Source: Akkermansiaceae bacterium UBA985
GTDB lineage: Bacteria > Verrucomicrobiota > Verrucomicrobiia > Verrucomicrobiales > Akkermansiaceae
Length of the DNA: 15,785 nt
Direction: 5' to 3'
Assembly: GCA_002292185.1 (NCBI GenBank)
Contig: DBBL01000135.1
Span: 1-15,785 of the forward strand
Shown piece after piece: positions 7,637 to 13,658 of the stretch. The position numbers were made by a program, and so were the translations under genes. The notes beneath the pieces were generated by a model. The model had not been told where the DNA came from. It worked only from the letters and a program-made list of their open reading frames with translations, and did not search any database. How positions within the stretch are numbered: the stretch's first letter is position 1; each line of letters starts with the position of its first letter.

Positions 7637-10300
7637 ATGTCCGAGCTTCCCAAGGCCTACGAACCCCAAGCAGTTGAAAAAAAATGGTATGCTGCGTGGC
7701 TTGAACACAGCTGCTTCCATGCTGATGAAACATCAGAAAAGGAGGCGTATTCGATCGTTATCCCGCCGCCCAACGTCACCGGTATCCTGCACCTGGGCCA
7801 TGTTTTAAATAACACCATCCAGGATATATTGTGCAGACGTGCCCGCCAGCAAGGCAAGGAGGTGCTTTGGCTGCCGGGTACCGATCATGCCGGTATTGCT
7901 ACCCAGGCGAAGGTGGAGCGAGAGCTTCGGGAAAAAGAAGGCAAGACACGCCGTGATCTTGGTCGCGAGGCATTTTTGGAGCGAGTCTGGGACTGGAAAG
8001 AAAAGCATGGTGGCATTATCATTCAACAGCTGAAGCGTTTGGGTTGTTCATGTGATTGGGATCGAGAGCGCTTTACCATGGATGATGATTATTCGGCTGA
8101 GGTTGGCCGTGTCTTTACTGAGCTCTTTCATGAGGGACTTATTTACCGTGGCAAGAGGATGGTTAACTGGTGCCCGGTATCACTTACCGCACTATCCGAT
8201 GAGGAGGTGATCATGCAGCCTCAAAAATCGAAGCTCTACTACATGAAATATGAGCTGGTGGATTCTCCTGGAGAGTTTCTTGAGATTTCAACCACCCGTC
8301 CGGAAACCTTGATGGGGGATACGGCTGTCGCAGTTAACCCGAAAGATGAGCGTTTCGAGCACCTGATTGGCAAAAAAGTGCGTCGGCCCTTTCCTGTGGC
8401 TGAGATTGAAATCATCGCTGATGATCATGTTGACGTGGAGTTCGGCACAGGGGCGCTAAAAATCACTCCTGCCCATGATAAGGCCGACTTTGAGATCGGG
8501 CAGCGTCACGAGCTTGAAATCATTGATGTGCTTCATCCCGACGGCACCGTGAATTGTCCTGAGTGTCCAGACCTTGATGGTCTTGATCGTTTTGTGGCTC
8601 GTAAGAAGGCCGCTCAGAAACTTGAGGAGCTTGGCTTACTCATCCGCGTTGAGGAATATGACAATAACGTCGGCTTCTCTGAGCGTGCCCACGTACCGAT
8701 CGAACCACGTATCTCGATGCAGTGGTTTCTTAAATACCCATGTGTGCAAGAAACCGCTGATGCTGTTGCAAGTGGTGATATCACTTACCGCCCTGCAAGG
8801 TGGGCGAAGACACACGCTAATTGGATGGAGAACATTCAAGACTGGTGCATCAGCCGCCAGCTCTGGTGGGGTCATCAGATTCCCGTCTGGTATCGCCAAG
8901 AGAAAGTAGGCGAGCTGCAGGCGGCAGAATCATTGGATGTTAGTGACCTCGAGGCAGGAGATATTTACGTAGGCGCAGAAGCGCCTGATGATGGGGGTAA
9001 CTGGGTGCGTGACGAGGACGTCATGGACACATGGTTTAGTTCATGGTTGTGGCCATTTTCTACCATGGACGAGGCTACTCGGGCGAAGTTTTATCCGACG
9101 ACGGATCTGGTGACTGGGCCAGATATTATTTTCTTCTGGGTTGCGCGCATGATTATGGCCGGCTACCGATTTGAGCAGCAGCTGCCTTTCAAAAACGTCT
9201 TTTTCACATCAATCATCCGTGACCTCGAGGGCCGTAAGATGAGTAAGTCCTTAGGTAACTCGCCTGACCCAGTTGACCTGATGGATCAGTATGGTGCTGA
9301 TGGGCTTCGCTTTGGATTAATGCGCACCGCACCCGTGGGAACTGATGTCAGGTTTGACGAGCAGCTCGTTGCGGAAGGAAGAAACTTTGCCAACAAGCTT
9401 TATAACGCATGCCGATTCCGTCAGATGGCGAGCGGCTCTGAAGTGTCTGAGGACGGCAGCATGCCGAGCGAGGGTCTACGTCCCTACCACCTTGATATCG
9501 CCTGCAAGCTTGATGCGCTCTCAATCAATCTCGCCAAGTCTTATGCCGACTACCGTTTCAATGACGTTGGACAGCAGCTGTACGATTTTCTCTGGAGTGA
9601 GTTTTGTGACAAATTTCTTGAGGCGGTAAAAGGAGATCTGCGCGACGCGGCTACTGCTGAAGCACGTGAGGTAACACTTGCCGTTTTTGATGCGGTGATG
9701 AGCCGTTACCTTCAGTTGCTGCACCCATACATGCCGCACATTACCGAAGAGCTCTCTGTGCGCATGGCTTATGTGGCTGAGGGCGATTTCATCATGCAGA
9801 AGGTGTATCCAGCGGAACCACTTGTTGCAGGTGATGCTGAGGCCTCATCGAAGGCAGACGCAGTTTATACAACGGCAGGGCGCATGCGTAACCTGAAGGC
9901 TGAATACAATGTAGCCACCCGTAAGGATGTAAAATTCATCATCATCAAATCGAAATCATGGCTGGCTGAGGAGACCGATGTTCTCGGGCTTTTGGCTGGG
10001 GGTGATGTGGAGATTTTGGATAGCTATGACGCCGCTAAAGGGACACCTGCTGCGGTCACCGATGTCGGTGAGGTCTACATGCCTCTTGAGGGGCTCATTG
10101 ATGTCGATGCTGAGAAAGCTCGCCTGGGCAAAGAGATCGCTAAGGTTGAGACCGAGGTGAAAAAATGTGATGGTAAGCTGAGCAATAAGGCCTTTGTCGA
10201 CCGAGCGCCAACTGAGCTCGTTGACCGAGAAAAAGAACGCAGAGATGAGTGGGCGCAGAAGCTTAAGCAGCTTGAAGAAATGCGTGCATCGCTTGGCTAA
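7637..10300 (+). CDS. valS: Valine--tRNA ligase
   Basis: ValRS charges tRNA-Val with valine in the cytoplasm and edits mischarged threonine. The product is a class I synthetase of 887 residues, close to the compact bacterial form. Visible features: the ATP-binding HLGH (52-55) inside PPPNVTGILHLGH; the editing-domain start STTRPETLMGDTAVAVNP; the GTDHAGIATQ block; the KMSKS loop (534-538) in GRKMSKSLGNSPDP; an anticodon-binding helical domain; and a C-terminal coiled coil of about 65 residues rich in Lys and Glu, typical of ValRS. The frame is open from a TTG at 7571, but ATG 7637 gives the family-like N-terminus MSELPKAYEP. The only purine-rich stretch upstream (7609-7614) is about 22 bases from this ATG, too far for a normal ribosome site. 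The next plus-strand gene starts 100 bases later. Confidence 0.98.
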   Translation: MSELPKAYEPQAVEKKWYAAWLEHSCFHADETSEKEAYSIVIPPPNVTGILHLGHVLNNTIQDILCRRARQQGKEVLWLPGTDHAGIATQAKVERELREKEGKTRRDLGREAFLERVWDWKEKHGGIIIQQLKRLGCSCDWDRERFTMDDDYSAEVGRVFTELFHEGLIYRGKRMVNWCPVSLTALSDEEVIMQPQKSKLYYMKYELVDSPGEFLEISTTRPETLMGDTAVAVNPKDERFEHLIGKKVRRPFPVAEIEIIADDHVDVEFGTGALKITPAHDKADFEIGQRHELEIIDVLHPDGTVNCPECPDLDGLDRFVARKKAAQKLEELGLLIRVEEYDNNVGFSERAHVPIEPRISMQWFLKYPCVQETADAVASGDITYRPARWAKTHANWMENIQDWCISRQLWWGHQIPVWYRQEKVGELQAAESLDVSDLEAGDIYVGAEAPDDGGNWVRDEDVMDTWFSSWLWPFSTMDEATRAKFYPTTDLVTGPDIIFFWVARMIMAGYRFEQQLPFKNVFFTSIIRDLEGRKMSKSLGNSPDPVDLMDQYGADGLRFGLMRTAPVGTDVRFDEQLVAEGRNFANKLYNACRFRQMASGSEVSEDGSMPSEGLRPYHLDIACKLDALSINLAKSYADYRFNDVGQQLYDFLWSEFCDKFLEAVKGDLRDAATAEAREVTLAVFDAVMSRYLQLLHPYMPHITEELSVRMAYVAEGDFIMQKVYPAEPLVAGDAEASSKADAVYTTAGRMRNLKAEYNVATRKDVKFIIIKSKSWLAEETDVLGLLAGGDVEILDSYDAAKGTPAAVTDVGEVYMPLEGLIDVDAEKARLGKEIAKVETEVKKCDGKLSNKAFVDRAPTELVDREKERRDEWAQKLKQLEEMRASLG

Positions 10301-10400
10301 TATTAGAGATATGAGGGAGCTAGGATAAGCTGCTTGCCAGTAACACAGACTTTGCTACCTTAATATACGTTACCTTTACGATCTCTGTATCTTTATTGAT

Positions 10401-11525
10401 ATGCCAAAATTAGACACTATATCGGGCATTCCCGCCAAGGCCATTGAGCTCTTCGAGGCACTGGGATATCTTGATGTGTCAGATCTCAGGGACGCGGATG
10501 CAGAGAGTCTCGTTGCTGAGCTGGTCAAGGCTAACCATGTTCTCGAAATCATGCCAGACGATCCATCTGAGCCTAGTCTCAGGAAATGGCTAAAGCTGGT
10601 TAATGAGCACGATGAATCTGCAGGGAAAGCTACTTGCAAGAAAGCCCCAAAGAAAAATAGTGGTGAGGGGCAGGGTGTTCAAAGCGGTGATTCGGAAGCT
10701 GGAACGAGTGAAAAGCAAAAGGCAGCTCAAAAAAAGCCAGCCCCAAAAAAACCAGCCAAGCGAGAACTTGTCAACTTTGAGAAGGACACGGACATGATGC
10801 AAATGCTGAGCTTGTCTCCGGTGGCGGAGCCGCTTGATCCACTGCTCATGGCTGATGAGGACCTCTCGATGGATGACATCACCGATGGAATATTACTCAA
10901 TCAGTGTGAGGATGATGTGAAAATTAACATCATGACAACCCTTGGCCGGGCTGACTCACTATTTCGCAAAGATGAGGTTGCACGTGCGGGGCTGAACTCT
11001 TCTCGTATTCGGAATTTTGATGATTTAGACTCAAGGGTTCAGTATGTAAAACCGCTTGACCGAGGGCCACAGAAAGAGGCCGTGACCTTATCCGAGGAAT
11101 TAAATCAAGGCATTGACTCGAGGTCTCGAAAATTCATCAAAGGTGTCTTTCACCCTCAAGTGAAGACAGTTCGTTTTGCGGCGGTGACGGCCATCCTCTT
11201 TGTTGCGATCTTAGTTGTTAATATATCATCTTTGCTGGGCTTGTTTCTCTACAGAACTAACTTAGAGGTAGGCATGGTCGTAGGGTGGGTGATGGGTTTG
11301 TTATTATTGCTTGTGATTACGGCAGCCTCTTATGTTTATTTTGGCACTAGGGCGCGTTGTGTTGTTTGTCGACAACCTCCCTTAATGCCTAAAAAATGCA
11401 TTAAGCACAAAAAGGCCCATCACGTAAAAGGCATCGGCTATATCTTGCCAACGGCTCTGCAGCTTCTTATTTATAAGTGGTTTTACTGCACTTACTGTGG
11501 CACCGCGTTACGCTTGAAAAAATAG
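10401..11525 (+). CDS. Membrane protein with DUF4332-like helix-hairpin-helix N-terminus and C-terminal zinc-ribbon-like motif
   Basis: I do not recognise a named gene. The 374-residue product begins with about 50 residues (ISGIPAKAIELFEALGYLDV, 7-26, then DLRDADAESL) that match the pattern of DUF4332/helix-hairpin-helix domains, a fold often linked to nucleic-acid or protein contacts. A basic Lys/Pro/Ala linker (about 74-120) and an acidic middle (about 125-215) follow. Then come two membrane helices (about 258-284 and 289-313). The tail carries CVVC at 320-323 and CTYC at 363-366, with Cys333 and several His and Lys residues between, like a zinc ribbon next to the membrane. It lies 100 bases after valS and converges on dtd. 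Translation from ATG 10401 starts directly on the domain. Function is unknown. The order suggests both a cytoplasmic N-terminus and a cytoplasmic zinc module at the membrane. Confidence 0.75.
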   Translation: MPKLDTISGIPAKAIELFEALGYLDVSDLRDADAESLVAELVKANHVLEIMPDDPSEPSLRKWLKLVNEHDESAGKATCKKAPKKNSGEGQGVQSGDSEAGTSEKQKAAQKKPAPKKPAKRELVNFEKDTDMMQMLSLSPVAEPLDPLLMADEDLSMDDITDGILLNQCEDDVKINIMTTLGRADSLFRKDEVARAGLNSSRIRNFDDLDSRVQYVKPLDRGPQKEAVTLSEELNQGIDSRSRKFIKGVFHPQVKTVRFAAVTAILFVAILVVNISSLLGLFLYRTNLEVGMVVGWVMGLLLLLVITAASYVYFGTRARCVVCRQPPLMPKKCIKHKKAHHVKGIGYILPTALQLLIYKWFYCTYCGTALRLKK

Positions 11526-11542
11526 CGGCGATGATGTGATAA

Positions 11543-11565
11543 AGAGAGTGGTGCTGCTACTCTCT
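11543..11565. terminator. Hairpin between convergent genes, probable bidirectional terminator
   Basis: AGAGAGT (11543-11549) pairs perfectly with ACTCTCT (11559-11565). The stem can extend inward by a G-U and a G-C pair to nine pairs around a five-base loop. It lies 18 bases after the stop of the plus-strand membrane protein and overlaps the last codons and stop of dtd. On the minus strand it is followed by TTTATC, a weak U-tract; on the plus strand there is none. A role in ending transcription on both strands is inferred from position and shape. Confidence 0.5.
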
Positions 11566-12009
11566 AAGTCGGCTATCAATCATGATCGTAACCGGCCCAT
11601 CGTTGACTAAGCTCACCTGCATATCGGCACCAAATTCACCCGAGGCACAGGCTTTGCAGGTTTCATCTTGTGCTGTCTTGAGAAATGCCTGGTAGAGGGG
11701 GATCGCCGTTTCTGGCCGAGCCGCTTTAATGAACGATGGCCTATTTCCCTTCCTGGTGCTGGCATGGAGCGTAAACTGGCTGACAACGAGTAACTCTCCA
11801 TCAATGTCTCGGAGACATTTGTTCATTTTCCCGTGATCATCAGGAAAGATTCTCATGCGGGTCATCTTGCCCACCAGCCAGTCAATATCCTCTTGGGTAT
11901 CTCCCTCAATGATGCCAAGCAGGATCAAGAGGCCTGGGCCAATCTGAGCTGAGACTTTTCCCTCAATACGCACACTGGCTTCTGAGACCCGTTGGATAAT
12001 GATGCGCAT
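11557..12009 (-). CDS. dtd: D-aminoacyl-tRNA deacylase
   Basis: DTD hydrolyses D-aminoacyl-tRNAs (and glycyl-tRNA-Ala), recycling tRNA and protecting translation from D-amino acids. The 150-residue protein matches the usual length (about 145-150). It shows the N-terminal MRIIIQRVSEASV, the active-site SQFTLHA (77-83) followed by TRKGNRPSF (85-93), and the C-terminal NDGPVT (136-141) containing the Gly-cisPro pair that gives chiral selection. The ATG at 12009 lies 6 bases after the tilS stop, so the two genes are almost certainly one transcript with coupled translation. No ribosome site is evident. The last codons lie inside the convergent hairpin. Confidence 0.97.
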   Translation of the reverse strand: MRIIIQRVSEASVRIEGKVSAQIGPGLLILLGIIEGDTQEDIDWLVGKMTRMRIFPDDHGKMNKCLRDIDGELLVVSQFTLHASTRKGNRPSFIKAARPETAIPLYQAFLKTAQDETCKACASGEFGADMQVSLVNDGPVTIMIDSRLRE

Positions 12010-12015
12010 GATGGT

Positions 12016-12981
12016 TTAGCTGATGAAAATCCGTTTTTCTCTCCGTCTGAGGAACCTGCCACCCGACAAATTGATTTTCGCGATCGCGGGATCAGTGACC
12101 AGACTATTACATCTAGCCAGAAGCTCCTGTGTGATGTCGGAAACGCTGTGTGCTTTCAGATAGGTATGGATGGCACTCGACCGCAGAGCGGGGGAGAGCT
12201 TGGCTATTTTTGGGAGAAACAAGCGGCCCTGAGGATCATACAGCTGCATTGATTCTAAGATGCTTGCAATGGCCTGCTGCTGTGCTTGTGAAGCCACAGC
12301 GGCCTTCAAAATAGCAGGGCGGATCTCACGACCCAAGATATCATTAAGCAGCGGGATGGCCTCGAGACGGAGCCGGTTGCGCGTTGTAATGCCCTCAGCA
12401 TTACTGGCGTCATCACGGAATGCGATTTTGTGAGCTGCCAAGTAGTTATTGATGTCCTCTCGGGTTGTTTTGAGTAGTGGGCGCAGTAGCTGAAGTTCCT
12501 TGCCATTGACCTGATGGGTGGTGCTGAAATGCATGCCCTTTAAGCCGTAAGATCCTCTTAGCAGGTTAAATAAAACCGTCTCAGCCTGATCATCGGCATG
12601 GTGTGCGAGTAGGACGCGGCTGCAGCGGTATGTCCGTGCACAGTCAGCAAAGAACTGATGCCGGGCATTGCGGGCCTCCAACTCCATGCTGCCTCCGTTT
12701 TGCAGCATAAGCTCTGGCACATTGACTCGCCCCGTTTCGCTCAGCAGCTCATATTTTTTAGCAAGTCTGCGCACTAGTGCGGCATCCTGTCCTGAGGCGC
12801 GGCCACGTAAGCTGTGATTGAGATGGCACAGCACCAGGTTCCGGTAGCCGGCGTCCAGCAGTAGGTGTAGCAGCGCTACAGAGTCCCGCCCCCCAGAGAT
12901 ACCAAGTAGATAGCGCCGTTTTTTTGACTGCGCTAGAAAATCGGCATGGAGGGATGGGCTCACGCAGGAGAAATTAATCAA
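12016..12981 (-). CDS. tilS: tRNA(Ile)-lysidine synthase
   Basis: TilS uses ATP and lysine to turn C34 of the CAU-anticodon tRNA-Ile into lysidine, switching it from Met to Ile decoding. Motifs: the PP-loop SGGRDS (29-34 from my start), CHLNHSLRG (52-60), the ARNARHQFF block (104-112), HHADDQAETVLFNLLRG (127-143), LLRPLL and TRNRLR. At 321 residues it resembles the short form with a reduced C-terminal region. The start is uncertain. The open frame reaches a TTG at 13083, but its first 34 codons are Cys-rich and unlike TilS, and they cover a likely tRNA promoter. I chose TTG 12981; GTG 12963 would also fit, putting the PP-loop at residue 23. No start has a clear ribosome site. It is followed after 6 bases by dtd. 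Confidence 0.95.
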   Translation of the reverse strand: MINFSCVSPSLHADFLAQSKKRRYLLGISGGRDSVALLHLLLDAGYRNLVLCHLNHSLRGRASGQDAALVRRLAKKYELLSETGRVNVPELMLQNGGSMELEARNARHQFFADCARTYRCSRVLLAHHADDQAETVLFNLLRGSYGLKGMHFSTTHQVNGKELQLLRPLLKTTREDINNYLAAHKIAFRDDASNAEGITTRNRLRLEAIPLLNDILGREIRPAILKAAVASQAQQQAIASILESMQLYDPQGRLFLPKIAKLSPALRSSAIHTYLKAHSVSDITQELLARCNSLVTDPAIAKINLSGGRFLRRREKRIFIS

Positions 12982-13027
12982 TACACAGCGCTTTGTCGAG
13001 CCGTCCTCGCAACCTCTATTCTTGGAC

Positions 13028-13055
13028 TTGCCACCGAGATTTTCTGTGATAAATA
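13028..13055 (+). promoter_or_regulatory. Candidate promoter of tRNA-Thr
   Basis: TTGCCA (13028-13033, four of six to consensus) and TAAATA (13050-13055) are separated by 16 bases. Initiation would fall near 13062, giving a leader of about 23 bases before the tRNA. The position and spacing suit a stable-RNA promoter. It lies inside the 5' extension of the tilS open frame on the other strand, which argues for the shorter TilS. Confidence 0.5.
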
Positions 13056-13084
13056 AACTGCAGTCCTGCCCACCTAGGGTCAAG

Positions 13085-13159
13085 GCCGCTGTAGCTCAGG
13101 GGTAGAGCAATTCACTCGTAATGAATAGGTCGTCGGTTCAATTCCGACCAGCGGCTCCA
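13085..13159 (+). tRNA. tRNA-Thr(CGT), CCA encoded
   Basis: A complete cloverleaf can be drawn. The acceptor stem is GCCGCTG (13085-13091) with CAGCGGC (13149-13155), all seven pairs Watson-Crick. The D stem is GCTC/GAGC around a short 7-base loop. The anticodon stem ATTCA/TGAAT encloses loop CTCGTAA (13115-13121), giving anticodon CGT, which reads ACG (Thr). A 5-base variable loop is followed by T stem GTCGG/CCGAC with loop TTCAATT. The 3' CCA is encoded (13157-13159) and the discriminator base is T. The first two acceptor pairs, G1-C72 and C2-G71, agree with threonine identity in E. coli. U36 followed by A37 is the context for t6A modification, so the tRNA is a predicted target of the TsaD pathway. 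Confidence 0.97.
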
Positions 13160-13172
13160 TTATAATTAATGG
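13157..13172 (+). terminator. Inverted repeat at the tRNA-Thr 3' end
   Basis: CCATTA-TAAT-TAATGG is a perfect 6-bp inverted repeat with a 4-base loop. It begins on the encoded CCA and is followed by TTTAT. As RNA it would be a weak, A-U rich hairpin, so it could be an inefficient terminator or a processing signal. The same bases hold a perfect TATAAT (13161-13166), and a TATGAT lies at 13175-13180, so promoter function for something downstream is an alternative. Confidence 0.35.
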
Positions 13173-13173
13173 T

Positions 13174-13347
13174 TTATGATGCGGTTCCTGTAGTTCGATT
13201 CAGTTGTGGGGACATTCCCACGCCGATAACGCGGCCCCAATGAGTGTATCGAACTTCTTTTGAGTCTCGTCTAATTTCATTGTAGGTAAAGCCACCAGCA
13301 AGGGTCAGGGACTGTTGAAGGGTGCCTAGGCTCGTTTGATGCGAAGA
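13174..13347 (-). pseudogene. Possible gene remnant, open frame with no start codon
   Basis: On the minus strand a frame runs 57 codons from just after a TAA to a TAA at 13174-13176. It has no ATG, GTG or TTG before its last third. The composition looks protein-like: a stretch LTLAGGFTYNEIRRDSKEVR is followed by YTHWGRVIGVGMSPQ. A second, shifted frame just upstream (13329-13376) reads PEPLTEIKANLRIKRA before a stop. Together they could be the frameshifted tail of a decayed gene, but frames of this length also arise by chance. I recognise no family. Confidence 0.25.
13192..13261 (+). ncRNA. Possible folded RNA element
   Basis: AGTTCGAT (13192-13199) is the exact complement of ATCGAACT (13248-13255), which runs into a T-rich end (TTCTTTT, 13255-13261). 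Inside lie two adjacent hairpins: GTGGG/CCCAC (13206-13221) and GCCG/CGGC (13222-13235). An alternative TGGGG/CCCCA pairing (13207-13211 with 13235-13239) competes with them. A TATGAT at 13175-13180 would start transcription near 13187. The element matches no RNA family I know, and it overlaps the possible remnant frame on the other strand. Confidence 0.3.
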
Positions 13348-13429
13348 TTAGCCTTGATTTCAGTTAGGGGCTCAGGTTATATGTTAGATGTTGCCCGCCC
13401 ATGAAATTGTCACCTAACCCAATAAGTAT

Positions 13430-13504
13430 GTGAGCGATGCTTATTACATAGCGATTTTCATTATCATGGTAGTCATGTTCTTGGGTGTGGTCTTTGGCGA
13501 TTAG
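13430..13504 (+). CDS. Possible single-helix membrane microprotein
   Basis: A GTG at 13430 opens 24 codons ending in TAG. The predicted peptide has a short polar start (SDAYY), about 17 strongly hydrophobic residues (IAIFIIMVVMFLGVVFG) and a terminal Asp, the shape of a one-helix small membrane protein. An in-frame stop (TAA) lies 15 bases upstream, so it is not the end of a longer frame. The ribosome site is weak. No family is recognised and chance remains likely. Confidence 0.25.
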   Translation: MSDAYYIAIFIIMVVMFLGVVFGD

Positions 13505-13560
13505 CCTTTAGCCACCCTGTGGTTTGCTCCCTAGCTTTGGCGACTTCTTTAAGAGCTTTA

Positions 13561-13586
13561 TATCAGGCTTCGGTATCAGGCTTCGA
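13561..13586. repeat. 13-bp tandem duplication
   Basis: TATCAGGCTTCGG (13561-13573) is followed directly by TATCAGGCTTCGA (13574-13586), differing only in the last base. It lies about 70 bases downstream of the AsmA-like stop. It is probably a slippage product with no evident role. Confidence 0.8.
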
Positions 13587-13658
13587 TGTGGGCATGCATG
13601 TTTCTAGTCGTGCTTATGGCGAGAAGGGCACACTCTGCGATATCTTGATCGTTAGCTC

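Larger units (their letters stand above)
13160..13658. other. About 500-bp gap without a confident gene
   Basis: Between tRNA-Thr and the AsmA-like gene I see no full-length gene on either strand. The stretch holds the hairpin at the tRNA end, a possible folded element (13192-13261), a 57-codon minus-strand open frame without a start (13174-13347), a 24-codon hydrophobic micro-ORF (13430-13504) and a 13-bp tandem duplication (13561-13586). This mix resembles eroded sequence next to a tRNA gene, but no integrase or attachment-site repeat is visible. Confidence 0.6.

Noticed and set aside
8574..8909. Plus and minus frames of 87-111 residues inside valS
   Set aside because: Both overlap the conserved ValRS catalytic region in other frames and have shadow-type composition.
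13085..13658. Genomic island or attachment site at tRNA-Thr
   Set aside because: No integrase, no phage or plasmid gene and no second copy of the tRNA 3' end is visible in the window; the following gene is an ordinary envelope gene.
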